From Gemmatimonadaceae bacterium (GTDB lineage: Bacteria; Gemmatimonadota; Gemmatimonadetes; Gemmatimonadales; Gemmatimonadaceae), in contig JAIETI010000128.1 of assembly GCA_019745365.1 (NCBI GenBank), forward strand, positions 1 to 34,457: a DNA stretch of 34,457 bases. The letters are read 5' to 3'. Each line of letters opens with the position of its first letter. Positions within the stretch are counted from its first letter, which is position 1. A program made the translations under genes and the position numbers. Of this stretch, positions 25,480 through 34,457 are shown piece by piece. Under the pieces are notes generated by a model. The model was not told the origin of the DNA and searched no databases. It was given only the letters and a program-made list of their open reading frames with translations.

Positions 25480-26600
25480 AGATCGGGATCACCTGCTATC
25501 CGACGTATGGCGGCTCCGGCGCCGTGGCGACCGAACTCGGCATCGCGCTCGCCGAGCGCGGTCATGATGTGCACTTCATCACCTATCAGGCGCCCTTCCG
25601 GCTACCGAGCTTCCACCCGCGCATCGCGTTCCACGAAGTCGGCGTGGGGCACTACCCGCTCTTCCAGTACCCGCCGTACGACCTCGCCCTCGCCGTGAAG
25701 ATGCACGAGGTCGCCACGCAACAGTCGCTCGATCTGCTCCACGTGCACTACGCCATCCCGCACGCGACGAGCGCGTGGATCGCGAAGGAGATGCTGCAGG
25801 AGCAGGGAAAGAGACTCCCCGTGGTGACCACATTGCACGGCACCGACATCACCATCGTCGGGCAGGACCACTCGTACCACGCGATCACGAAGTTCTCCAT
25901 CGAGCGCTCGGACCGTGTGACCGCGGTGTCGCAGTTCCTCAAAGACGAGACCGTCGCGGCCTTCGGCTGCGGCAACTCGCGCGTCGATGTCATCCCGAAC
26001 TTCGTCGATCCGGCGACCTTCGATCGCGAGGCGTTCTCGCCGGAGCTGCACACGCAGCTCGGCGGTGGTCGCCGCGTGCTGATGCACATCTCCAACTTCC
26101 GCCCCGTCAAGCGCGTGCGCGATGTGGTGCGCATCTTCGCGAAGGTGAACGCGGTGGTGCCGAGCGTCCTGGTGCTCGTCGGTGATGGCCCGGACCGCGC
26201 CGCCGCAGAAGAGGAGGCCCGCTCGCTCGGCGTGATCGAATATGTGAAGTGCCTCGGCAAGATCGATGGCGTCGCGCCGCTCCTCGCTGCCGCAGATCTC
26301 TATCTCATCCCCACCGACCGCGAATCGTTCGGCCTCTCCGCCCTCGAAGCGCTGGCCTGCGGGGTCCCCGTGCTCGGCTACGCGGTCGGCGGACTCGTCG
26401 AGGTCGTCCAACACGGTGTCACCGGTGCGCTGCGCCCGGTGGGCGACACGGACGCCCTCGCCGCCGACGGGATCGCGCTGCTCGAGCCCGCGCGGTGGCG
26501 CACCGTCTCGGCTGCCGCGCGTGCCGATGCGCGCGCACGGTTCACGCAGACCGAGATCGTGGCGCGCTACGAAGCGCTCTACCGCGAGGCGGTCGCGTGA
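25476..26600 (+). CDS. bshA: N-acetyl-alpha-D-glucosaminyl L-malate synthase
   Basis: A 374-residue GT4 glycosyltransferase that joins UDP-GlcNAc to L-malate, the first step of bacillithiol synthesis. MKIGITCYPTYGGSGAVATELG at the start and HVHYAIPHATSAWIAKEM, TTLHGTDITIVGQDHSY and ISNFRPVKRV are characteristic of BshA rather than of general GT4 enzymes. The donor-site motif E-SFGLSALEALACGVPV is near 286-302. GTG start with 4-base overlap; the upstream open frame is inside miaA. No bshB or bshC is in the window, so a complete pathway is not shown. Confidence 0.93.
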   Translation: MKIGITCYPTYGGSGAVATELGIALAERGHDVHFITYQAPFRLPSFHPRIAFHEVGVGHYPLFQYPPYDLALAVKMHEVATQQSLDLLHVHYAIPHATSAWIAKEMLQEQGKRLPVVTTLHGTDITIVGQDHSYHAITKFSIERSDRVTAVSQFLKDETVAAFGCGNSRVDVIPNFVDPATFDREAFSPELHTQLGGGRRVLMHISNFRPVKRVRDVVRIFAKVNAVVPSVLVLVGDGPDRAAAEEEARSLGVIEYVKCLGKIDGVAPLLAAADLYLIPTDRESFGLSALEALACGVPVLGYAVGGLVEVVQHGVTGALRPVGDTDALAADGIALLEPARWRTVSAAARADARARFTQTEIVARYEALYREAVA

Positions 26601-27409
26601 TGCACACACCCACCGTCCTGCAGGCCTTCATCCTCGGCATCCTGCAGGGGCTCGCCGAGTTCCTCCCGATCTCGAGCTCGGCGCATCTCAGTCTCGCACC
26701 GTGGGTGTTCGGGTGGGAGGCGCCGGGGCTTGCCTTCGATGTCTCGCTTCACCTCGGCACGCTCATCGCGCTCCTCTGGTTCTTTCGCGCTGACTGGGTC
26801 GCGCTCACGCGCGCGGGCTGGCGGATCGTCACCACGCGACGCATCGCCGACGATGACGCGCGCCGTGTCGTGCAGCTCGTCATCGCGACGATTCCTGGCG
26901 CCCTCGCGGGGCTCCTCTTGAAAGACCTCGCCGAGACCGTGTTCCGGACCCCCGCGCTCACCGCGAGCGCGTTGATCGTGATGGGCGCACTGCTCTGGAT
27001 CGTCGATGCCACCGCGAGCCGCGTTCGCGCGCTCGGTTCGGTAGGGTACCGTGACGCGCTGCTGATCGGATTGGCGCAGTGCGTGGCGCTCGTCCCCGGT
27101 GTCTCGCGATCGGGTTCAACCATCACGGCGGGACGCGCCCTCGGTTTCGATCGCGCATCGGCGGCGCGGTTCTCCTTCTTGATGTCGATGCCCATCACGG
27201 CAGCGGCGGCGGTCATCAAGGTTCCCGAAGCGGTGCGTGATGGCATCAGTCTCCCGCTTGTCGTCGGGATCGTGACCGCTGCGATCTCCAGTGCGATCGC
27301 GATCTCGGCACTGCTCAAGTTCCTGCAGCGCTACTCCTTCGCGGTTTTCGCCCTCTATCGGTTCGTGCTCGGTGCAGCGATCCTCGCCCTCGTCGCGGCG
27401 CGCGGCTGA
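26600..27409 (+). CDS. uppP: Undecaprenyl-diphosphatase (UppP/BacA)
   Basis: A 269-residue polytopic inner-membrane phosphatase that recycles undecaprenyl pyrophosphate to the lipid carrier used for peptidoglycan and surface glycans; overexpression of the family gives bacitracin resistance. The catalytic motif QGLAEFLPISSSAHL is at residues 16-30 (E20, S26-27), and the second motif PGVSRSGST at 166-174 (R170). About seven or eight hydrophobic segments are present. Start at ATG 26600, sharing one base with the bshA stop; the GTG at 26597 is an alternative. The birA start lies inside its 3' end. Confidence 0.96.
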   Translation: MHTPTVLQAFILGILQGLAEFLPISSSAHLSLAPWVFGWEAPGLAFDVSLHLGTLIALLWFFRADWVALTRAGWRIVTTRRIADDDARRVVQLVIATIPGALAGLLLKDLAETVFRTPALTASALIVMGALLWIVDATASRVRALGSVGYRDALLIGLAQCVALVPGVSRSGSTITAGRALGFDRASAARFSFLMSMPITAAAAVIKVPEAVRDGISLPLVVGIVTAAISSAIAISALLKFLQRYSFAVFALYRFVLGAAILALVAARG

Positions 27410-28109
27410 GTTCGCCCGCCGGGTCGATCTCCCGGCGATCCGACACCTCTCCGTCGTCAGCTCGACGATGGATGAGGCGCATCGCTGGGCGTCCGAGGGC
27501 GCGCCGGCGGGGGCGCTCGTGTTGGCCGATGCCCAGCAGGCGGGGCGGGGACGCATGGGGCGCGCGTGGCTGAGTGCACCCGGTGCCGGGATCTGGATGA
27601 CGCTGATCGAGCGACCGAAGGACCCAAAGGCACTCGACGTGCTCTCGCTCCGCATCGGAATGGCGGCGGCGCGCGTGCTCGATCGCTTCGCGGGTGAGGA
27701 GGTCCGCCTCAAGTGGCCGAACGATCTCCTCCTCGATTCAGGAAAGCTCGGCGGGATCCTGATCGAGACCCGATGGCGCGAAGAGCGGGTCGAATGGGTC
27801 GCAGTGGGGGTCGGCGTGAACCTGATCCCACCCGAGGGCGCGGCCGGGCTCCGACTGGCCACCGATCGCTTCGCCGTCCTCGAGGAGCTCGTCCCCGCGC
27901 TGCGCGCGGCCTGCTTCGCGACGGGGCTCCTGCACGATGCCGAGCGCGATGCGTGGGACCGTCGCGACGCGCTGAAGGGACGTCGCCTCTTCGAGCCCGC
28001 GCGCGGTGTGGCGGAGGGGATCGCCGCGGACGGAGCATTGTTGGTGCGTACCGCAGAGGGTACCGTTCCGGTGCGCGGTGGGACCGTGATCTTCGACGCG
28101 GAGGGGTGA
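27372..28109 (+). CDS. birA: Biotin-[acetyl-CoA-carboxylase] ligase, without HTH domain
   Basis: A 245-residue biotin protein ligase that makes biotinyl-AMP and transfers biotin to the carboxylase carrier protein. Motifs: SSTMDEA (30-36), AGRGRMGRAW (57-66), LKWPNDLLL near 113-121 with the catalytic lysine, and KLGGILIE. It lacks the N-terminal DNA-binding domain of E. coli BirA, so it should be a ligase without repressor function. GTG 27372 is the only reasonable start before the conserved N terminus and overlaps uppP by 38 bases. A short SH3-like C-terminal domain follows. It runs into coaX through GTGATG. Confidence 0.93.
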   Translation: MQRSSPSSRRAAEFARRVDLPAIRHLSVVSSTMDEAHRWASEGAPAGALVLADAQQAGRGRMGRAWLSAPGAGIWMTLIERPKDPKALDVLSLRIGMAAARVLDRFAGEEVRLKWPNDLLLDSGKLGGILIETRWREERVEWVAVGVGVNLIPPEGAAGLRLATDRFAVLEELVPALRAACFATGLLHDAERDAWDRRDALKGRRLFEPARGVAEGIAADGALLVRTAEGTVPVRGGTVIFDAEG

Positions 28110-28888
28110 TGCTGCTGGTATGCGACGTAGGGAACACGGAGACCACGATCGGGCTCGCCGAGGGCGATGCGCTACGTGCGAGCTGGCGCGTGATGACCGA
28201 TGTGCCGCGTACGGCGGATGAGTTTCATCTGCTGCTCCGCGGCCTGCTCGACGCTGCCGGGGTCGCGCGCGAGGAAGTGACGGGCGCTGCAGTCGGCTCG
28301 GTGGTCCCGCGGGTGACCGATCCGCTCGCGCTCGCCTGCGCGCAACTCACCGGCGATGCGACACTGAAGATCGACGCGTCGTCGGGGCTCCCGATCACCC
28401 TCGACGTGCTCGAGCCCCTGACCGTCGGCGCCGATCGCATCATCAACACGCTCGCCGCCAGCCGTCGCCATCAGCGCGACTGCATCGTCGTCGACCTCGG
28501 TACGGCGACGACGTACGACTGCATCACCGCCGACGGCGTCTTCTTGGGCGGTGTGATCGCGCCGGGGATCCAGACCATGGCGGAGACGCTCACGCGGCGT
28601 ACGGCGAAGCTCCCGGCCACGGAGCTGCGTGCGCCGGCGTCGGTCATCGGGCGTCGCACGGAGGACTGCATCCGCTCGGGGATCGTGTTCGGCGCGGCGG
28701 AGTCGGTGGACGGGCTCGTGCGCCGCATCAAGGCCGAGTGGCCGCGGCCCGGCGTCGAGCCGTTGGTGATCGCCACGGGTGGGCTCGCGACCGTGCTGAA
28801 ACCCCACTGCCGCGAGATCGATCTGGTTGAGCCAGATCTGACACTCTTAGGGCTCGCCCTCGCCTGGCGGTTACTCCGGGGCACGTAG
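28109..28888 (+). CDS. coaX: Type III pantothenate kinase
   Basis: A 259-residue ASKHA-fold kinase that phosphorylates pantothenate in the first step of coenzyme A synthesis; this type needs a monovalent cation and is not inhibited by CoA. The N-terminal phosphate loop is DVGNTET (6-12), LTVGADRIIN lies near 106-115, DLGTATTYD follows, and GGVIAPGIQTM is also present. Start at ATG 28109, or GTG 28106. The birA-coaX pair is widespread. This gene ends the mutL-coaX run; I see no obvious intrinsic terminator before the groES promoter region. Confidence 0.96.
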   Translation: MLLVCDVGNTETTIGLAEGDALRASWRVMTDVPRTADEFHLLLRGLLDAAGVAREEVTGAAVGSVVPRVTDPLALACAQLTGDATLKIDASSGLPITLDVLEPLTVGADRIINTLAASRRHQRDCIVVDLGTATTYDCITADGVFLGGVIAPGIQTMAETLTRRTAKLPATELRAPASVIGRRTEDCIRSGIVFGAAESVDGLVRRIKAEWPRPGVEPLVIATGGLATVLKPHCREIDLVEPDLTLLGLALAWRLLRGT

Positions 28889-29002
28889 CGGCGGCAGTCA
28901 GTGTGTCAACCTGACAGAGCTGTAACGTTATAAGTACGAGTGCTTTAAGTCACTTCGGCACAGTCCAGTGGCACGCCGGTTGCACAGGCTAATGCCGCTC
29001 TG

Positions 29003-29032
29003 TTAGCACTCTCAGTGGTCGAGTGCTATCTT
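29003..29032 (+). promoter_or_regulatory. CIRCE operator overlapping the groESL promoter
   Basis: TTAGCACTC (29003-29011), nine spacer bases, then GAGTGCTAT (29021-29029): a CIRCE inverted repeat differing from consensus in the last base. HrcA repressor binding is expected, with derepression on heat shock. TTAGCA (29003-29008) and TATCTT (29027-29032), 18 bases apart, could be the -35 and -10, so the operator would cover the core promoter. An upstream TTGCAC (28980-28985) is an alternative -35. The remainder of 28889-29106 has a TGTCA-ACC-TGACA palindrome at 28904-28916, an isolated half-site GAGTGCT at 28938, and no gene. Confidence 0.85.
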
Positions 29033-29043
29033 TGATTGGCTTG

Positions 29044-29090
29044 CAGGAACTCCAGTAGTTCCTGTTGTGCCTGTCCTTCCTTTCTTTCCT
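29044..29090 (+). repeat. groES leader hairpin and four 9-bp repeats
   Basis: CAGGAACT (29044-29051) pairs with AGTTCCTG (29057-29064), a perfect 8-bp hairpin in the predicted 5' leader. From 29055 the units GTAGTTCCT, GTTGTGCCT, GTCCTTCCT and TTCTTTCCT run to 29090 at a strict 9-base period, just before the ribosome-binding site. Confidence 0.7.
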
Positions 29091-29093
29091 TTC

Positions 29094-29099
29094 GGAGGT
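29094..29099 (+). promoter_or_regulatory. Strong Shine-Dalgarno sequence deciding the groES start
   Basis: GGAGGT lies 7 bases before the GTG at 29107. This is the best ribosome-binding site in the window and fixes GTG 29107 as the start, rather than the ATG-less extension of the frame back to 29065. Confidence 0.8.
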
Positions 29100-29106
29100 T
29101 TCCCAC

Positions 29107-31069
<1,963 letters not shown>

Positions 31070-31092
31070 TCTCGCGCAGTCTGATGAACGGC

Positions 31093-31125
31093 ACGGGCGC
31101 TCCGCGAGGGGCGCCCGTCCTGTTT
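31093..31125 (+). terminator. groESL intrinsic terminator
   Basis: ACGGGCGCTCC (31093-31103) pairs with the complementary strand 31108-31118 (one G-U pair) around a GCGA tetraloop of the GNRA class. CCTGTTTT follows (31119-31126). The stem is 11 bp and GC-rich. Confidence 0.85.
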
Positions 31126-31193
31126 TCGGCGTGGGCGCGGTCCATCCCCTAGGTTGCAGGGACGCAGTCGTGGTGCGTTGACAAGGCGGGCCG

Positions 31194-33509
31194 GTGGAGC
31201 TGGGACCACCGCAGGGGAGGACCGGACGGGCGTCGCTCGCGACGCCGCCCGGAGTTGCGCCCCGCGCGCTTCGGCGCATCGCCATCATCGGGAACCACCT
31301 GCCGCGGCACTGCGGGATCGCGACCTTCACCACCGATCTCCGCGCGGCCATCGAAGAAGTGTGGCCCGCGTTCGACAGCTTCGTCGTCGCGATGAACGAC
31401 GCCGGTCAGCACCATGCGTATCCGGCTGACGTGCGCTTTGCGATCGAGGAGAACGATGTCGCGTCGTATCGGCGCGCGGCGGATTTTCTGAATGTTGCGA
31501 CGGTCGATGTGGTCTCGCTGCAGCACGAGTACGGGATCTTCGGTGGACGTGCCGGGGCGCTGATCCTCGCGCTGCTCGCCGACCTCCGGATGCCGGTGGT
31601 CTCCACGCTGCATACCGTGCTCGAGGCGCCCGACACCGCGCAGCGCCGCGTGATGGACGAGCTCGTGCAGCGCTCGGATCGCTGTGTGGTGATGAGTCAG
31701 CACGCGGCCGCGACGCTCGAGCGGGTGCACGGCGTGTCCGCGGCCCAGATCGATGTGATCCCGCACGGGATCCCCGCGGCGATGTTCACCACCGGCGACA
31801 AGGACCGCGTCGGCGTCGAGGGGAAGGGAGTCATCCTCACCTTCGGGCTCCTCTCGCCAGACAAGGGGATCGAGTACGTGATCGATGCGCTCCCCGCGAT
31901 CCTCGCGGTGCACCCCGACACGGTGTACGTCGTGCTCGGCGCGACGCATCCGCATGTCCAGGCCGCATCCGGCGAGAGCTACCGACTGATGCTCGAAGCG
32001 CGCGCACAGCGACTCGGTGTGGCGGACAGCATCATCTTTCACGATCGGTTCGTCAGTCAGACGGAACTCGCGGAGTTTCTCGCGGCGGCGGATCTGTACG
32101 TGACGCCGTATCTCAATCTCGATCAGGCCACCTCCGGGACGCTCGCGTATGCGGTCGAGGCTGGGAAGGCGGTCATCTCCACGCCATACCAGTACGCGAC
32201 CGAGCTGCTGGCCGACGGGCATGGTGTGCTGGTGCCCCCGCGCGACGCCCCGGCGATCGCCGAGGCAGTGACGCGGCTGCTCGATGACGTCGTCGGGACC
32301 CGCGCGATGCGAGCACGCGCGGCCGCTCGCGGAAGTACGATGGAGTGGGGCGCGGTGGCCGGGCGGCACGTGGCGAGTCTTGATCGGGCCGTGGCGGAGC
32401 ACGCGGATGGCCGGCAACGCGCCTTTCAAGCACGGACGCTCGCGCAGCGGCCCGCGACCCTGCCGGAGCTCCGGCTCGATCACCTCCGCGCGCTCACGGA
32501 CGACACGGGAGTGCTGCAGCACGCGTCCTTCGACGTGCCGCGCTACAGCGACGGGTATTGCCTCGACGACAACGCGCGTGCGCTCCTGTTGATGGTGCGA
32601 CTCGAACAGCTCGGGGCGGTCACGCGCGGCGTGGAACACGCACTCGCCTCGCGTTACCTCGCGTTCGTCAGTCACGCCTTCGACGCGCGCTCGGGCCGCT
32701 TCCGCAACTTCTTCTCGTATGCGCGCACCTGGGAGGAGTCGGTCGGCTCCGACGACAGCCACGGCCGCGCGCTCTGGGCGCTCGGTGCGGTGGTCGGGCA
32801 TGCGAACGATCCGGGGCGTCGAAGCCTGAGCGGCGAACTCTTCGCGGCGGCGCTCCCCGCGGTGGAGTCGCTTGGCAGCCCGCGTGCGTGGGCGTATGCG
32901 TTGCTGGGGATCGACGAGTACCTTCGGGCCTTTGCCGGCGATCGGAGCGTGCAGCGGATGCGCGCCGCGCTGGTGGAGCGGCTACTCGTGCGGCACGCGC
33001 ACTCGTCGGCGCCGGAGTGGCCCTGGTTCGAGGCGGAGCTGACCTACTGCAACGCGCGTCTCCCGCAGGCGCTGATCCTTTCAGGGGCGGGGATGGGGCG
33101 CGTGGATGTGCTCGCGGTCGGCGTGACCGCGCTCTCGTGGCTCGCCGACCATCAGCGCGGACCGGACGGCACCTTCGCGCCGATCGGATCGAACGGCTTT
33201 CATCCGCGGGGAGGCGAGCGGGCCTGGTTCGACCAGCAGCCCGTTGAGGCGTGTGCGATGGTCTCCGCCAGTCTCGACGCGCAACGGGTCACGGGCGACC
33301 CTGTGTGGGCCCAACACGCACAGCACGCCTTCGCCTGGTTCCTCGGCGAGAATCACCTCCAGCAGGTGGTCTACGATGTCGCGTCAGGTGGGTGTCGCGA
33401 CGGCTTGCACGCCGACCGCGTGAATGAGAATCAAGGCGCGGAGTCGACCATCTCCTTCCTCTCGGCACTGCGCGACATGCGCGCGGCCGAGCGTGTGGAT
33501 CTCACCTGA
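31194..33509 (+). CDS. GT4 glycosyltransferase fused to a large helical C-terminal domain
   Basis: A 771-residue two-part protein. Residues about 27-400 are a GT-B-fold glycosyltransferase of family 4: RRIAIIGNHLPRHCGIATFTTDL, LQHEYGIFGG, STLHTVL, VIPHGIP, FGLLSPDKGIEYVI and TSGTLAYAVEAGKAVISTPY. The usual E-x7-E donor motif keeps only its second glutamate, as I recall for this subfamily. Residues about 430-765 are helical with W/Y-rich repeats and acidic motifs (YSDGYCLDDNARALLL; PWFEAELTYCNARLP; DQQPVEACAM), suggesting an alpha/alpha-barrel related to glycan-processing enzymes. There is no signal peptide, so it is cytoplasmic. A GH130-type gene follows 19 bases later. Substrate not shown; a mannosyl donor is a guess from that partner. 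The start is GTG at 31194. Confidence 0.8.
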   Translation: MELGPPQGRTGRASLATPPGVAPRALRRIAIIGNHLPRHCGIATFTTDLRAAIEEVWPAFDSFVVAMNDAGQHHAYPADVRFAIEENDVASYRRAADFLNVATVDVVSLQHEYGIFGGRAGALILALLADLRMPVVSTLHTVLEAPDTAQRRVMDELVQRSDRCVVMSQHAAATLERVHGVSAAQIDVIPHGIPAAMFTTGDKDRVGVEGKGVILTFGLLSPDKGIEYVIDALPAILAVHPDTVYVVLGATHPHVQAASGESYRLMLEARAQRLGVADSIIFHDRFVSQTELAEFLAAADLYVTPYLNLDQATSGTLAYAVEAGKAVISTPYQYATELLADGHGVLVPPRDAPAIAEAVTRLLDDVVGTRAMRARAAARGSTMEWGAVAGRHVASLDRAVAEHADGRQRAFQARTLAQRPATLPELRLDHLRALTDDTGVLQHASFDVPRYSDGYCLDDNARALLLMVRLEQLGAVTRGVEHALASRYLAFVSHAFDARSGRFRNFFSYARTWEESVGSDDSHGRALWALGAVVGHANDPGRRSLSGELFAAALPAVESLGSPRAWAYALLGIDEYLRAFAGDRSVQRMRAALVERLLVRHAHSSAPEWPWFEAELTYCNARLPQALILSGAGMGRVDVLAVGVTALSWLADHQRGPDGTFAPIGSNGFHPRGGERAWFDQQPVEACAMVSASLDAQRVTGDPVWAQHAQHAFAWFLGENHLQQVVYDVASGGCRDGLHADRVNENQGAESTISFLSALRDMRAAERVDLT

Positions 33510-33536
33510 AGTGCCCGGAGTCCCCTGAGTGTCCCC
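33510..33536 (+). repeat. Three 9-bp repeats between the GT4 and GH130 genes
   Basis: AGTGCCCGG (33510-33518), AGTCCCCTG (33519-33527) and AGTGTCCCC (33528-33536) follow directly after the GT4 stop. The GH130 start codon (GTG 33529) lies inside the third unit. The unit differs from the GTNGTTCCT family but has the same period. Confidence 0.55.
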
Positions 33537-34457
33537 GCGAACGCACTATGAAGTCCTCTTCGAGCGGCATCCCGCGAACCCGATCCTCACAGCGGCGGAG
33601 TGGCCATACCCCGCGCACACGGTGTTCAATGCCGGGGCGACGCGCTTGGCGGATGGCACGTCACTCTTGCTCTGTCGCGTGGAGGACCGCACGGGGCACT
33701 CGCACCTGACGGCGGCGCGCTCGGTGAATGGCGTTGATGGTTGGGTGGTGGATCGCACCCCGACCTTTCGCGCCGATCCGGAGCGCTATCCGGAGGAGAT
33801 GTGGGGCGTAGAAGACCCGCGCATCACCTTTGTGCCCGAGCTCGGACGCTACGCGGTGGCGTACACCGCGTTCAGTCGGGGTGGGCCCGGCGTCGCGCTC
33901 GCCCTGACGGACGACTTCGTGCACTTCGAGCGTTACGGGCTGGTGATGCAGCCGGACGACAAGGATGCCGCGCTCCTGCCGCGACGGATCGACGGCAACT
34001 TCGCGCTGTTGCATCGCCCGCTGCATGACAGCGGAGCGCACGTGTGGATCTCGTACTCGCCCGATCTGCGCAACTGGGGCGGACATCGCCTCGTGCTGCA
34101 GGCGCGCCGCGGCGCGTGGTGGGACGCGAACAAGGTGGGGCTCTCACCGCCGCCGATCGAGACGTCGGAAGGGTGGCTGATGATCTACCACGGCGTGCGG
34201 CAGACCGCGTCGGGGAGCCTCTATCGGCTCGGCCTCGCGCTCCTCGATCTGGAGCGCCCCGACATCGTGCGTCGGCGCGGCACCATGTGGATGTTCGGGC
34301 CGGAGGCCGCGTACGAGTGCGCGGGGGACGTGGGGAATGTCGCGTTCCCGTGCGGACTCACCATCGGCGATGATGGGGATACGATCCAGCTCTACTATGG
34401 TGCGGCGGATACCAGCATCGCGTTGGCGACGGGGAGTGTGGCGCGGTGCTTGAGGTG
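33529..34457 (+). CDS. GH130-type beta-mannoside phosphorylase/hydrolase family protein (3' cut by window)
   Basis: An open frame from GTG 33529 to the window end, about 309 residues visible, with no stop. It is a five-bladed propeller glycosidase of family GH130: HPANPIL, NAGATRL, CRVEDRTGHSHL, WGVEDPRITF (catalytic acid region), KDAALLPRRIDGNFALLHRP, KVGLSPPPIETSEGWLMIYHGV, YRLGLALLDL, and AFPCGL with LYYGAADTSIALA. Characterised members phosphorolyse beta-1,4- or beta-1,2-mannosides reversibly; others hydrolyse them. The visible length is close to a full domain, so the stop is probably just outside. There is no signal peptide. It follows the GT4 gene by 19 bases and is probably co-expressed. 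Exact linkage specificity cannot be read here. Confidence 0.88.
   Translation, partial: MSPRTHYEVLFERHPANPILTAAEWPYPAHTVFNAGATRLADGTSLLLCRVEDRTGHSHLTAARSVNGVDGWVVDRTPTFRADPERYPEEMWGVEDPRITFVPELGRYAVAYTAFSRGGPGVALALTDDFVHFERYGLVMQPDDKDAALLPRRIDGNFALLHRPLHDSGAHVWISYSPDLRNWGGHRLVLQARRGAWWDANKVGLSPPPIETSEGWLMIYHGVRQTASGSLYRLGLALLDLERPDIVRRRGTMWMFGPEAAYECAGDVGNVAFPCGLTIGDDGDTIQLYYGAADTSIALATGSVARCLR

Noticed and set aside
28904..28944. Palindrome TGTCA-ACC-TGACA and TATAAG as a second groES promoter
   Set aside because: CTGACA and TATAAG are only 12 bases apart, too short for a sigma-70 type promoter; the palindrome is short and unsupported.
31178..31183. TTGACA just before the GT4 gene as a promoter
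   Set aside because: It lies only 10 bases before the GTG start, leaving no room for a -10 and a start site upstream. TAGGTT at 31150 might be a -10 but lacks a convincing -35.
31149..32801. Minus-strand ORF of 550 codons opposite the GT4 gene
   Set aside because: It is an antisense shadow; the + strand frame has recognisable GT4 motifs throughout.

Overview
The window is high-GC bacterial chromosome, almost fully coding, with nearly all genes on the + strand; rpsT is the only convincing minus-strand gene. The gene set (PyrR-type pyrimidine cluster, ScpAB next to an M50 protease, a Bat aerotolerance operon, BshA of bacillithiol synthesis, type III pantothenate kinase, CIRCE-controlled groESL) and the many GTG starts fit a Gram-negative, non-proteobacterial lineage. 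My best guess is Gemmatimonadota. This is an inference from gene content; no marker phylogeny was possible. I see no insertion sequence, prophage, CRISPR array or replication origin.

Layout. (1) 1-5949: the 3' half of clpB, a formylglutamate-amidohydrolase-like lipoprotein, a large secreted BNR-repeat protein and tadA. (2) 5950-6284: two tandem serine tRNA genes (CGA, GGA) with a structured spacer. (3) 6285-7681: a membrane diguanylate cyclase and a small hypothetical ORF. (4) 7723-12128: pyrR-pyrB-pyrC, a class II aldolase and a coiled-coil/zinc-ribbon protein, ended by a bidirectional terminator shared with rpsT. (5) 12638-22837: a long, tightly overlapping run: M50 protease, scpA, scpB, an rluB-type pseudouridine synthase, moxR, a DUF58 gene and the Bat genes, in which BatC- and BatE-like modules appear fused to BatB and BatD. 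(6) 22869-28888: mutL-miaA-bshA-uppP-birA-coaX. (7) 28889-31125: promoter region with CIRCE, groES, groEL and a terminator. (8) 31194-end: a GT4 glycosyltransferase with a large C-terminal domain, followed by a GH130-type glycosidase/phosphorylase cut by the window end.

Most genes are joined by 4-base GTGA/ATGA overlaps, so expression is probably organised as a few long translationally coupled transcripts. The most unusual observations are a degenerate 9-bp-period repeat (GTNGTTCCT) found in terminators, a 5' leader and inside a coding sequence; vestigial signal peptides at both Bat fusion junctions; and the GT4-GH130 pair, which may make or turn over a mannose-containing glycan.
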